From contig JAHLKI010000001.1 in assembly GCA_025602905.1 (NCBI GenBank), positions 868,001 through 932,000 on the forward strand: a stretch of 64,000 nt of DNA, in the 5' to 3' direction. Shown here piece after piece: positions 12,191 to 22,174 of this stretch. Position 1 is the first letter of the stretch; each line of letters begins with the position of its first letter. The stretch comes from Phlyctochytrium arcticum. Its lineage: Eukaryota; Chytridiomycota; Chytridiomycetes; Chytridiales; Chytridiaceae. The notes under the pieces were generated by a model. The model ran no database searches. It saw nothing but the letters and a program-made list of their open reading frames with translations, and was not told the DNA's origin. Both the position numbers and the translations under genes were made by a program.

Positions 12191-12197
12191 TATAAAA
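12191..12197 (+). promoter_or_regulatory. TATA box of the I9 inhibitor gene
   Basis: TATAAAA about 120 bp before the ATG at 12314, followed by a C/T-rich leader. This is the clearest core promoter in the first 20 kb. Confidence 0.5.
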
Positions 12198-12313
12198 GAA
12201 CGGGCATCGGCGACCTCCCTTGCATATCAGCATCTCTCAACCTCTTCACTACTTAGTAGCATCTGCACCTTCTCAACCTTCCATCACACCTCATCTTGCC
12301 TGCCCCCTCCATC

Positions 12314-12757
12314 ATGCTTTTTGCCAATAGAGTCACCGTCTTCTCTGCCCTAGTTGGCCTTGCCGCCTCGGCTCCTGTTCTTCCCACAGCGGACGTTTCC
12401 GGCACTGATGCCGTTCGCATCCCAGAACTCCAAGATTTCAAGATCGGCGTCAACTCTGGCACCTTACTCCAGACCCCCACCGTCTCTTACGTTGCCCCCG
12501 TCGCCATCAGCCGTCGCGACAACGAAATGTACATCCCTGAAGTTCAGAAGTACATCATCACCTTCAGCAAGGACCTTTCCGCTACCGACGCTGCTACCAT
12601 CGAGTCTCAGATCAACACCCGCGGCAAGTTTGTCGACCGTCTTTCCCTCATCAACGGCGCTGTTGTCCGATGGAACATGAACGAAATCGATGCCCTCAAG
12701 AACATGGCTGGCGTTGCTACTGTTGAGAAGGATACGGAAGTCACTACCAAGAACTAA
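12314..12757 (+). CDS. secreted peptidase inhibitor I9-type protein
   Basis: Single exon, 147 residues. An N-terminal signal peptide (LFANRVTVFSALVGLAASA, cleavage probably after ASA) is followed by a ~45-residue linker and then one Inhibitor_I9 domain: YIPEVQKYIITFSKDLSATDAATIESQI, LINGAVVRWNMNEIDALKNMAGVATVEKDTEV. The fold is that of subtilisin propeptides and of yeast proteinase B inhibitor 2; stand-alone versions inhibit or fold subtilase-type serine proteases. No protease domain follows, so it is a free inhibitor or chaperone. Nearest neighbour is a secreted prolyl oligopeptidase (convergent), which belongs to a different protease clan and is not an expected target. I used the ATG at 12314 because it gives the clean signal peptide. 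Confidence 0.85.
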   Translation: MLFANRVTVFSALVGLAASAPVLPTADVSGTDAVRIPELQDFKIGVNSGTLLQTPTVSYVAPVAISRRDNEMYIPEVQKYIITFSKDLSATDAATIESQINTRGKFVDRLSLINGAVVRWNMNEIDALKNMAGVATVEKDTEVTTKN

Positions 12758-13783
12758 ATGCTACTTTTCATCCCTCCACCACTTTTCCTTTACCAAGTAG
12801 AACTAGAATTTTTATTTCACTCGCACACTTTAGCAATTTCAAATAGTTATGCATCCTTATATTTAATACAATATAACGTGATATTGAATCCGATGGATGG
12901 ATGGATGGATGAATAGATAGCACCTCACGTCGCTCGTTCACACAGAGTCTGTCACAAGTAGTGTATTAGAAGTCCAAGGTTACAATACAAGGTCTGAGGC
13001 AGGACTATATGCGCATCTGGTGTAACTATGCTAAGCTCTACTGCGCTCTACTGCGCTCTACAAGAGACAGGTCATTTTCTGGCTGCTTATACACATTACA
13101 ATATATCTCTTAACAATACAATCTTTTTTATCATGGTTAATATTCTAATCCTGCCTCCGTCGCGTTCCTCACACTCCGCTTCAATATTTTAGGCAGTTGC
13201 CTGAGTCGTGGCGTTGTTCAAATCTTCGCGGGATGCTCCCTCGTTTGCGGGACGTGATGGACTTAAGCCGCTATTCAACCAAATTAAAAATCAGAGTATA
13301 ACTTCGTTTATTTGGCTAGTCAATGCAGAAAGTTTCGGAACTGGGCACAAATGCGCAGCACACTTGGGTTCGTTTTCTATGTGCGCCGTTTTTTAACCGT
13401 GACTCAATGTCCTGTCCTATTTTTCTCAATGTCCTTTCCTATTTTTGATGATAAGGTCCGCCCGGTAACGCAGATTCAATGTTGGTCAAGGTGAAAGTAA
13501 TGCTCATGATCTAGTTTGCTAATTGTGTTGTGCCAGTGAGGTTTTTGAGTAGGAGGAGGAGAAGCAGCAGAAGGGGACCAAGTCTGGGAGGTGTGAAGAT
13601 ATCTGCTGTCGGCATGCAGGAATGTCATCACATCACAACAATGACATTGAAGACAGATACGGTGATGATTATATAGATACGTATCGCCGTGTGAGGGAGG
13701 GGTATGTATCACAAAATCAATTCGAACTGTTTAATGCGGTAAAAACTATCTATATTGGAGATGAAAGGAGGTAGAATAGATTC
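12758..13783. other. intergenic with simple repeats
   Basis: Contains a short (GGAT)n run at about 12890-12912 and three copies of GCTCTACT(GC) at 13033-13062. No gene recognised. Confidence 0.6.
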
Positions 13784-16484
13784 TCAACGTTGGAATGTTG
13801 CACCCACATGCTCGGCCCAAAAAGCTAATCGGCTGGCCCAATTCTCCCGATTATGATAATCGACAGACGGATTGTGACCGGACAGCTCGTGCGTGCGTAG
13901 AATAACCGGGCGTGAATCGGATACGTTTTGTAAAGCAGCTTGAAGTGTCGCAGCAAGTTTGAAGCTATGCATGGGATGCACCCGTATGTCGTGATCCCCA
14001 GTGTCGATGTAGATCGCCGGATACCGCACCCCCGCCTTGATATTGACAAGCGGTGCCCAGCTTAGTTGGACATCGACTTCGGTCTTGTTGGCCGAATTGC
14101 CGTATTCTTGAAACCAAGGGTTTGTGGTAAAGTTTTGCTGTCGAAGAGTATCATGGATACCATATTCTGCTATACACGCCCCGTACAGTTCCCGTCCTTG
14201 TATACATGCAGCCGCAGTCATGGCACCTCCGTTGGAATGACCATTAACGGCTACCCGCCCGTTCGACGACCATTTCTGATCGACAAACCATTGCCCGCCG
14301 GCCAGCGTATCTTCAATCGTACGGGGTTTATTCACTGTCGTGGCGGACCTCCACCACATGTCCCCTGCGTCATCAAAACCCTGATCCCCACGGGCATGAA
14401 TCATGGCATAGATCCCGCCGAATTTGGAGGCAATCATTTCGACTTGCTGGACCCAAATCGTCGTTGTGCCCGAGCTGAAGCCACCGTAGACATATGTAAA
14501 TACTGGGTTGTTGCCATCCTGTTTTAACTTTTTCGATTGGACAACCGACATAGGAATTTTCGTCCCGTCTTTGCTAGTCGCCCATTCGAGACTGTGCACT
14601 AGTTGTTCTGACACGTCAAAGGGTGATTTTTGGAAAATGGTCATGTTCCTGGACCGCTTGTCCCAGCGATACGTCGTTGGTCGTTGGGCGTATCCTTCGT
14701 AGGTGTATAGGAAGGAGGTAGCATCATTCCAGTTATCCGACATTATTCCGTTGATGTCCGGATGTTCATAGAGCACTTTACCCTCAGCATCAAAGATTTG
14801 CAAATTCTCCACTGCCACGCGTCTGGAGTTGACGGCAAGGGTACCATTGCCCAGAGCAAATGCCTGGTTGACAATTTGGTACTTTGCCTTTGACAGTGTG
14901 GTCAAGATACGAGCCTGTTGGGTATTTTTGACATAAGCGGGGAGTTCTCTAAGCAATACAACGATGCTTAAATGCTGCTCACCTCTGAATTGTTGGAAGA
15001 CAACGGGATAGAGAATATGTGCCGTTGTATAGGGTCAACCATATCAGTCTCATAAAATTCAAACTGTGTATCCTTCCCTCTGGAGCGCATGTACGAAGCC
15101 GTTTGACCAAAGGGTGTCTCAGTAAGGCTCACCATTGTTGGTTGCACTGTAACTTTGAAGACCGCATACCGGATGCCATTGGAAGCTGATCTTGGCAGAA
15201 GCGCAGTCGTCGTACTCGCCCCTACAGTAGAGGTATTTTGTGAGAAGACGGCCGCGCACTCTGATATACTGATTGCCGGTGGACAGTGAACATCTTCACT
15301 GCCATCCGTTCCATATTTGTGGAAAAATCCGATGGCCGCTTTGTCATTGTAGAGCTCGCCCATTGATCCGGCATTTTCCCACGTGATACCCGGCCCTGGG
15401 GTTTGTCGAAAATAAGCATAACCAGTGTCGACAATGGCGGGAAAAAGTGTCGTATGTGTGAAAAGCACCTTGTCAATCATCACAGCCGGCGCGCGTGTAA
15501 TGTCCCAGGTCGTGGTAAACCCATAATCTCTAGAGCATCAGGAACAGTTAAAATTCGAACATTACGAAAAAAAAATGCTGGCTCTTACGTTTCGACTTTC
15601 TCAGCAAGACAGATGAGCTTTGTGTTGTCCGGTGAATTCGAAGATGGCCTCGATAAGCACGAAGATATTCCATTTGGTGAGAGCATGGTAGGATCCACAA
15701 GTAATTCGCTGGTCTTGATCACATCAGCAAAGGCCTGCTGAAGCAGGTCCTTGTTGGCGTTTCGGTACCAGTTCTTCTGCCCTGAAGGGGTAGTGCGCAT
15801 AGAGAAGTAGTAGTAGGACCCCTTAAATGGAAATTTGTTACCCGAGAGTACATACAGAGTACAAACGATTGACCTACTTTGAGCTTAGGGATAATTGTGG
15901 TGTTTGCGTAGTCTGTAGCAACCATGGCTTCCAATGTGACATTGACATTTAGCTGGTCAAAGTACTGATCGGCTAATCTATTCTGGTCTTTCAAAAACTT
16001 TTGTGTTTCGTCCGATTTCAATGCCTCCAGCCATCTGATTAAACCAAAATGTTCAGTCAGACACATCGTTTGTTTGGGTAAATTGTAAAGACAAATTTTG
16101 ATGACACTTACCGATAGGGATCTGCGACTTGGGCTCCAAAGTAGTTATCAACGACATCTCCTTTTCTTGCTTGCGGGTAGGTGATAGACGAGAATCTCTC
16201 GTTGGGGGGTTTCTTTTCAGTAGGAGGGAAGGGAACAGGGTTTGCAGAAAGCGTTGGTATAGATGAGGATTGAGGAGATTGACTTGCAGTTAAAGTGGTG
16301 CCGGGTGACAATGTGGACTGAGAGGAGACTGCCGCTATAAAAAAATGATGTTGGACAAGGTCAAGGCGACATGAAGATTGGTTAAATAAATACAGAGTCA
16401 AAAGACACTTGGAAGAAGAAATATGACTGTACCTGCAAGACTTGTCGCGAACCCCAACGACGGAATGGAAACGATAAAACGCAT
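13784..16484 (-). CDS. secreted prolyl oligopeptidase (peptidase S9A)
   Basis: Six exons on the minus strand: 16484-16433, 16334-16112, 16034-15878, 15821-15589, 15529-14983, 14914-13784; 780 residues. The N-terminus is a signal peptide (MRFIVSIPSLGFATSLAAAVS) and a Ser/Pro-rich linker, then the S9A start ([26 protein letters not shown]), the beta-propeller, and a C-terminal alpha/beta hydrolase. Catalytic Ser is in GHSNGG (about residue 631), Asp in DTGDHDIRVHPMHS (about 711-713) and His in THELSGHNPS (about 751). It cleaves after proline in short peptides. Most S9A enzymes are cytosolic, so secretion is notable and suggests extracellular peptide digestion. A broken paralogue lies at 17834-18360 in opposite orientation. 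Confidence 0.92.
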
Positions 16485-17833
16485 ACTGCTCAAGGAAAGA
16501 TATTGCTGACGAGGTCCGGACAGAAGGGAGAAGCTCTACATTAAGAATTTTGCAGTGTTATGAACGGTCAAAACCGGTAGTCTCGCTCCGCATCATAGCA
16601 TCTCAAAACATGTTTTGACTTCTTGCCCGCGCTACACTCTGTCTGTTACTTTTCAGTTGGCTACTGTAGTTAACACCCAGAATGAAACAAATTTCGTGCC
16701 GCCGGAATGTGAAACGCTGATAATGTAGTCTGCCGGGGGTTCACATCACTCGTGTGTCTCTACAGAGGTTCGATATTTCAAAAGACTACAGTAGGTTGGG
16801 GTTTTTTTTCAGAACAATAAATCAATATGGTACAGGCACTCTGCATAGGAAGCTAAACAATAAGCAGAGGGGATTTTCGATTGCATAAATGATATTTGGG
16901 CCTCTAGCCTCCTCATGTTCCTCCCAGTTTTGCGATCATGATGCCCACCAGACCGTTTCGACTGCATCTGGTTCTATAGAATTCTTGTGGCATTCATTCG
17001 GCATTTGCGAAAAAGTAGAAGCGCCATGCAACCTGCCCTGCCTCCTCCCATACCCAAGATAGATTTTCCCAGTTTTCCGGGAATCGCCTCAGTCCATGTA
17101 TGCAGACACACATTATCAACTTTGCAAACTAAACAATGTCATTCTTGAACGAAAATATGATCTGATTTTAGAAGAACAACACTTGCGGGTCGTGTTCTAA
17201 AGAAAAAACTCATTAAGCTAATCCATTACTTTGTCGTCCTTAGAAGTCGCATCGTCTCACAAAATATGCACGTAAATCGGAAAGGTGTGGGTACTCCAAC
17301 TTCATGAAGATGAAACGTGACGCAACATAAGTAGGAGGTAACAGACATAAAAACGAGTTGAAGTTGACAGATTTAACCATCACTTTCTCAAAATGTAAAG
17401 TAGAGTTCCCGACCCAGGTGCGAATCATTATTCTAAAAAATGGCATCTAGGCTATATAGCATAGTGGACACTGGGCGCCTGTAACAAATCAACTGCCGCC
17501 GATTCTGAGGAGCTTGACACGCTAACCCGGCCTTGCCCCGATGAAGAATTACCCGATGACTTCTCGACAACCAGAAATGTCAATGTTGGAATCTTGAAAA
17601 TGACACAGAGTTATCCTTTTGACCAATGATCAATAGCACTGGATCGTAAAAAAAGTTATGAGAAAGAGAATGCCAACGTACTCACTGGTGACACCGTGGA
17701 CAAAGTTGAGACAAAGGCAAATACAAACATGTGCAATAGTTCATTACATCTCGGAAATCTCTGTATACATAAGGCAACAAAGGAAGAGGGTGTCCCCACA
17801 TATTTAAACGTCGAAATCTTTCACTTCAGCAGT
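16485..17833. other. intergenic between the divergent prolyl oligopeptidase gene and its broken paralogue
   Basis: AT-rich 1.3 kb. No gene recognised. It presumably holds both promoters of the former divergent pair. Confidence 0.6.
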
Positions 17834-18360
17834 ATGCGACCAACACTTGTCATTGTCCTAGTGGGTTCCACAGCTTCTAGGTAAGAAAAAATTTATTCAA
17901 TGTTGTACACACTTACAACACACTTTGAGTTTGGGTTATTCTAAAAAAACCTTTACTTTCCTGTCAGATTTTTTTATAAATGTTAGATTTGGAACTTCAA
18001 TTCCTCCTCTTTCCAAACTGTTGCCCGGTGGCTGCACTGATTTTACTCCCATCAACTATCCACAAGCAAAAAAGGAAACGTCGTTGATAACTACCGTATT
18101 CTGGAGTCCAAGTCACAGATCCCTATCGGTAAGTGTCATCAAACATGTTTTGCGAAAGGTCAGAACATGTCTGATCCCATATTCTTTTTCTTTGATCAGA
18201 TGGCTGGAGACCTTGAAATCAGACGAAACGCAAAAGTTCTTGAACGACCAAAATACCGTAGCCGATCAATACTTTGGCCAACTGAATACCATTGCCATAT
18301 CGGACGCCATGCTCTCAACTCTTGCTGGACGTTCCATTCTCTGCTGCCGCTTCTGCCCTT
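17834..18360 (+). pseudogene. 5' fragment of a second prolyl oligopeptidase
   Basis: The ATG at 17834 starts a signal-peptide-like exon (MRPTLVIVLVGSTAS), with a GT-AG intron at the same place as in the intact gene. The next exon keeps INYPQAKKE and then frameshifts by one base in the GDVVDNYFG region. After another intron the text WLETLKSDETQKFLNDQNTVADQYFGQLN matches exon 3 of the intact gene (WLEALKSDETQKFLKDQNRLADQYFDQLN). Similarity stops by 18360, about 200 bp before retrotransposon sequence begins. The propeller and catalytic domain are missing, so it cannot encode a protease. Confidence 0.85.
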
Positions 18361-18559
18361 AGTAATATGAGAGTTGAATGGCAAAACCAGCAAATATACA
18401 TCCGCTACATGCTCATCCGCGTTCTCCTCTTTCCCGATCAATTGCTAACCACTCTGAACCTTGCTGCCTTCTTTAAAAAGTCTGTGGTATAAGCTCTAAA
18501 TCTCACTCCTTTCTTCACACCGGTACTGGTGCAAAAAATAATCTCTAGGAAAATAGGGT

Positions 18560-21362
18560 TCTTGATGTATGTAAGCTACATGTAAAGGATTCTCGCGTTT
18601 TATCAATGGGAGATACCAATGGCGTGGCAAATTTCCAACGGGCTTCTGAGGTTACCGCTGGACCTAAGCTCGGTAAGAGCATTCGCCCATACTTGGACAA
18701 CTTCGTCGTTACTACCAAGGGTACCTTGTTCGAGCATGCGTCGGAGTGTCTGTGGTTGCTGGCTCGGTTCCGAGAATGCGAATGGTACATCGGATCTTAC
18801 GAGTTTTGTCCCCCCAAGATGGAGGTTCTGGGGAGTTTGATCGGTGGCGGCGTTCGTCTTCCTGGAGTCAAGGTCATGAAGACAATTCTGGACATTCCCA
18901 CGCCCACGTCCATTGACCAAGTAGATCGCATGTTGGGTGCCTTTCAATTTGTGGCAGAGCATTCGCTGGATACGGTTGCGGAACGTTCGCTGTTGGCGGA
19001 TGTCGTGAAGCATCGCAAGACGAAAGGACGCAAGTCTACTGCCCGGCCTCCCCCCTTCAACATGAACGGTCGGTTCATGTGGACCCCTACACACCAAGCG
19101 GCTTGGGATCGCATGAAGAATGAGATGTCTCGGTGCATGCAGCTCCGAGTCTTCGCGGTCGACGATCCTAACCTTCGTACTTACCTTATCACCGATGCTA
19201 GTCTCGTGGGAATTGCTGGCTACTTGGCCCAAGGTCCGGTATCTGGAACATGGAAGGATGCATGGCCTATCCGGTGCTGGTCGCGCGCATATGCCGCCGC
19301 CGAACGCAACTATACGACTACAGAGCAAGAGAAGTTGGCGGTAGTCGAGTCCCTGTCCCATTACGAACATTTCTTACGGGGCGTGGCATTTACTGTCTGT
19401 ACTGATCATGAGGCTCTGATCCCACAAGGCATGGGTATGTCTGCTCCCATTGCGAATCGCCGGGATGCCCGCTGGAGTTTGTATTTGACGTCTTTTGCAC
19501 CCACATGGCAGCATATCGCGGGAACGGACAATGTGCTAGCTGACACACTCTCTCGGCTTTGGGATGGACATCGTGTGATAGACGCCAGCACTCAGCCTAC
19601 GATCGATAATGACGATGGCGATGAGGGCTCGGCTTGGCGTTGGAATGCCTTCAATGGCGCCGGAACTTCGGAATCCTTCTCCGCGTCCCCTGAAGCGCGA
19701 GTAATGGCTTGCTCTGGGGAGAGCGCGTCGTCTGAAGCTACCCTGCGGCAGCGCCTGACAATGGCCTTTGGTGACGGGTTTGATACGGCTCTGGTGACCT
19801 GTTTGCGAGAAGATTCCCGTTGGGGCCCAGTTTGGGCCGAGCCTACCCTACACCCCGGGTTCTCAGTTCACGACGACTTTCTTTTTCTCGACGAGACTCG
19901 CCTGGTGGTTCCCTCGTCCATGAAGTGGTCGGACACTCGTCTCCAGACGCTGCTCATTGAACTTGCCCATTTGGAGCTGGCTCACGTTGGAGCTGAGCGC
20001 ACCTACACTCATTTACGCAATGGATTTTACTGGAAAGGCATGTTTGGCGACGTCACTGAGTTTGTTCGCGAATGTGACCGCTGTCAACGGGCCAAGTCTC
20101 GCTATGTTCCCGAGCCAGGTCTGGCCATGGCCATGCCTATCGTTGGCCATCTTGGGGAGCACATTGCCATGGACTTCGTTGGTCCTCTTCCCACAATCCG
20201 TGACTACGACATGGTCTGGCATATCCAAGATCGACCAAGCGGTAAATCCCTCTTGGTTCCCTGGAAGTCGACCGGTACAGCCCGCGATCTGGCTGACCTC
20301 TTTATGGAACGGGTCTATTCCCGATGGGGATTGCCATTGGATATTTTAAGTGACAGGGATACGAAGTTCACTTCCAAATTTTGGGAGGCTGTGATGGCCG
20401 CATTTCCTGTAGCACTTCGTCGTACCACCGCTTTCCGACCTAACGTTGATGGCCAGGTCGAGCGTCGACACCGTGATCTCAATGAAAGTTTACGGGCGAT
20501 GATCGACGGGAGCCATGAGCGCTGGCTCTCCGCCTTGCCCCTCCTCGAGTTTCGCGCCAATGCTGCCGTTTCGCGCACGACCGGTCACAGCCCTTTCACT
20601 CTCACGATCGGGTTTATTCCCTCCATGCTCAAGCCTTTGCTCGGTACGCCTTCTGGACCTCAAGACGCCGATGAGTGGCTTTTGAACCTCGAGACGCTAC
20701 GCATGGATGCGGCGGATTCAACTCGTACAGCAAAAGTTGATCAGGTCCTCAGTGCGAACACGGGCAAAGGGGAGCAAATTTCCTATCAGCCGGGCGATCG
20801 CGTTCTTCTGAGCACCAAAAACCTCAAGCTGAAGTATCAAACGGTGGCCAAGCTCAAAGACAAGTGGACTGGCCCTTTCTACGTCAAGGAACACTCTGGT
20901 CGAACAGTTTATCTGGAACTCCCCGCTCATTGGCGTATTTTCCCGAAGTTCGACGTTTCCTTGCTCAGGCCATACCACGGTCCTCCTGATCGCTTCCCTG
21001 GCGACTTTCCCATGCTCGATGACGAAGGCCAAGAAACGTGGCGGGTTGAAAAGATTCTCGATCACCGTTGGAACCGTCGACAGAAACGAACTGAGTACCG
21101 GGTTCGTTGGGAAGGATTCTCGGCTGCTGCCGACACTTGGGAGCCCATCACCCATTTTCATCCAAACTCGCGTGAACTCGCCGAGTACCAGCAACTGCTC
21201 CCGGAGTCGGCCGCCCCTGCCGCTCCTGTTTCTGCGTTGCCCCCCGTCAGTGTTTTGCCGTCTCCGTCCCTGTCCGACGCGCCTCCTGTGGTCAGCGCTT
21301 CTTCGGTTGAGCCCCCCGTGCGAGTGCTGCGCACTCGACGTGTGCCTCTGGGGAGGATGTAG
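18560..21362 (+). mobile_element. Ty3/Gypsy chromovirus retrotransposon, 5'-truncated
   Basis: Contains the RT C-terminus, RNase H, integrase and chromodomain of a chromovirus but no gag, protease or 5' RT. I see no pair of long terminal repeats at its borders. The left border abuts the broken prolyl oligopeptidase and the right border is unclear (about 21.4-22.0 kb). The coding part has no stop codon over 918 codons, so the insertion or its loss of activity is recent. Confidence 0.85.
18606..21362 (+). CDS. chromovirus Pol fragment: RT end, RNase H, integrase, chromodomain
   Basis: 918 codons open. Order: RT remnant with PYLDNFVV at residues ~28-35, where the usual Y-x-D-D is Y-L-D-N; RT thumb (KMEVLGSLIGGGVRLP); RNase H with YLITDAS, the TTTEQEKLAVVESL glutamate, CTDHEAL and NVLADTLSR; integrase zinc finger H..H..C..C (ELAHVGAERTYTHL, CDRCQRAK); the integrase DDE residues in IAMDFVGPLP, ILSDRDTKF and DGQVERRHRDL; and a C-terminal chromodomain (WRVEKILDHRW, YRVRWEGF, DTWEPI). 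It inserts retrotransposon cDNA and the chromodomain steers it to histone marks. With the RT palm missing and YxDN in place of YxDD it cannot reverse transcribe alone. The first ATG is only the first in the remaining frame. Confidence 0.92.
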   Translation: MGDTNGVANFQRASEVTAGPKLGKSIRPYLDNFVVTTKGTLFEHASECLWLLARFRECEWYIGSYEFCPPKMEVLGSLIGGGVRLPGVKVMKTILDIPTPTSIDQVDRMLGAFQFVAEHSLDTVAERSLLADVVKHRKTKGRKSTARPPPFNMNGRFMWTPTHQAAWDRMKNEMSRCMQLRVFAVDDPNLRTYLITDASLVGIAGYLAQGPVSGTWKDAWPIRCWSRAYAAAERNYTTTEQEKLAVVESLSHYEHFLRGVAFTVCTDHEALIPQGMGMSAPIANRRDARWSLYLTSFAPTWQHIAGTDNVLADTLSRLWDGHRVIDASTQPTIDNDDGDEGSAWRWNAFNGAGTSESFSASPEARVMACSGESASSEATLRQRLTMAFGDGFDTALVTCLREDSRWGPVWAEPTLHPGFSVHDDFLFLDETRLVVPSSMKWSDTRLQTLLIELAHLELAHVGAERTYTHLRNGFYWKGMFGDVTEFVRECDRCQRAKSRYVPEPGLAMAMPIVGHLGEHIAMDFVGPLPTIRDYDMVWHIQDRPSGKSLLVPWKSTGTARDLADLFMERVYSRWGLPLDILSDRDTKFTSKFWEAVMAAFPVALRRTTAFRPNVDGQVERRHRDLNESLRAMIDGSHERWLSALPLLEFRANAAVSRTTGHSPFTLTIGFIPSMLKPLLGTPSGPQDADEWLLNLETLRMDAADSTRTAKVDQVLSANTGKGEQISYQPGDRVLLSTKNLKLKYQTVAKLKDKWTGPFYVKEHSGRTVYLELPAHWRIFPKFDVSLLRPYHGPPDRFPGDFPMLDDEGQETWRVEKILDHRWNRRQKRTEYRVRWEGFSAAADTWEPITHFHPNSRELAEYQQLLPESAAPAAPVSALPPVSVLPSPSLSDAPPVVSASSVEPPVRVLRTRRVPLGRM

Positions 21363-22168
21363 GAGAACGAGTTTGATGTCACGCAGCGCCGCTTGATATT
21401 CGGAAGTCGGTTCATGATTGACACCAGATTCTTCGCTTTCCGCTTCGTCAAAATGGGACACAACGATGACATTGCTACTACCGGATCCCGCGTCATTACC
21501 GTCTTCACTCATAGCCTCGACATCGTCGTTTTGAAGGGGGACAATGGCAGCTCGGACAATTCGTGCCTTTGACCAACGGGTACGACACGCGTTGCAAGCG
21601 TATGGATGAACAAACCCAGGACCGAACTGGAGTTTTAAACCGACTGACTGAAGGGTCCCAAGCTCTGCCCAATGGAACTTATGAAATCGAAGTGAACTCT
21701 TCATTCCGCAACCGATGCATCCAGGATGATATACATATTTACTGCCTTTCTTCCCAGGTACATTACTGTACCAGCTAAGTCCCCCAGCAACCTGGCGCTA
21801 TAATGGGAGCAGAAAGAAGAAGTAAAAGAATAAGTGGGCTGACTACCATGGAAGGATAAAGGTTTGTCTTCAAGATCATGAAGATGCCCAATTCACCTTT
21901 CGTTTGGGAGGCATGGAGTTGCTTGCACGTTGAAATTCTAAGCTACTGTCAGAAAAAACCTGGATAAAAGCGCAGAGGTTGCTTCACATACCGGCTTAGG
22001 TGAGTTTTAAACGTATACTAGACATGTCTTCTTGAAAAGTTCGCGTGGAAATGGAGGGAGGATGCCGAATGTTTTTGGAAAACGTACAGTGAAATGGCTC
22101 GGTCAGATCGGATTACCTAACGCTACAATGACTGTGCCACTCTATAGTAAAAGTCGGGTTGCGCTGAG
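21363..22168. other. retrotransposon 3' flank and intergenic, no gene recognised
   Basis: Sequence after the chromovirus stop. It contains no recognisable LTR and no conserved coding region. The long minus-strand frame over 20718-21704 is the antisense of pol. Confidence 0.5.
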
Positions 22169-22174
22169 ACGCGT
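22169..22174. promoter_or_regulatory. ACGCGT element upstream of transporter TPT-A
   Basis: ACGCGT 84 bp before the ATG at 22258. The homologous promoter of TPT-B (36209-36214) keeps the hexamer, and the similarity between the two promoters starts right at this site. Confidence 0.55.

Noticed and set aside
14900..14990. apparent frameshift in the prolyl oligopeptidase between exons 5 and 6
   Set aside because: A 68-nt GT-AG intron (14982-14915) ending in CAACAG restores the frame, so the gene is intact.
12314..16484. I9 inhibitor and prolyl oligopeptidase as a protease-inhibitor pair
   Set aside because: I9 domains act on subtilases, a different clan from S9A; adjacency alone is weak.
20718..21704. 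328-codon minus-strand open frame
   Set aside because: It is the antisense of the integrase/chromodomain coding region and shows no family motif; the plus-strand frame is unmistakable.
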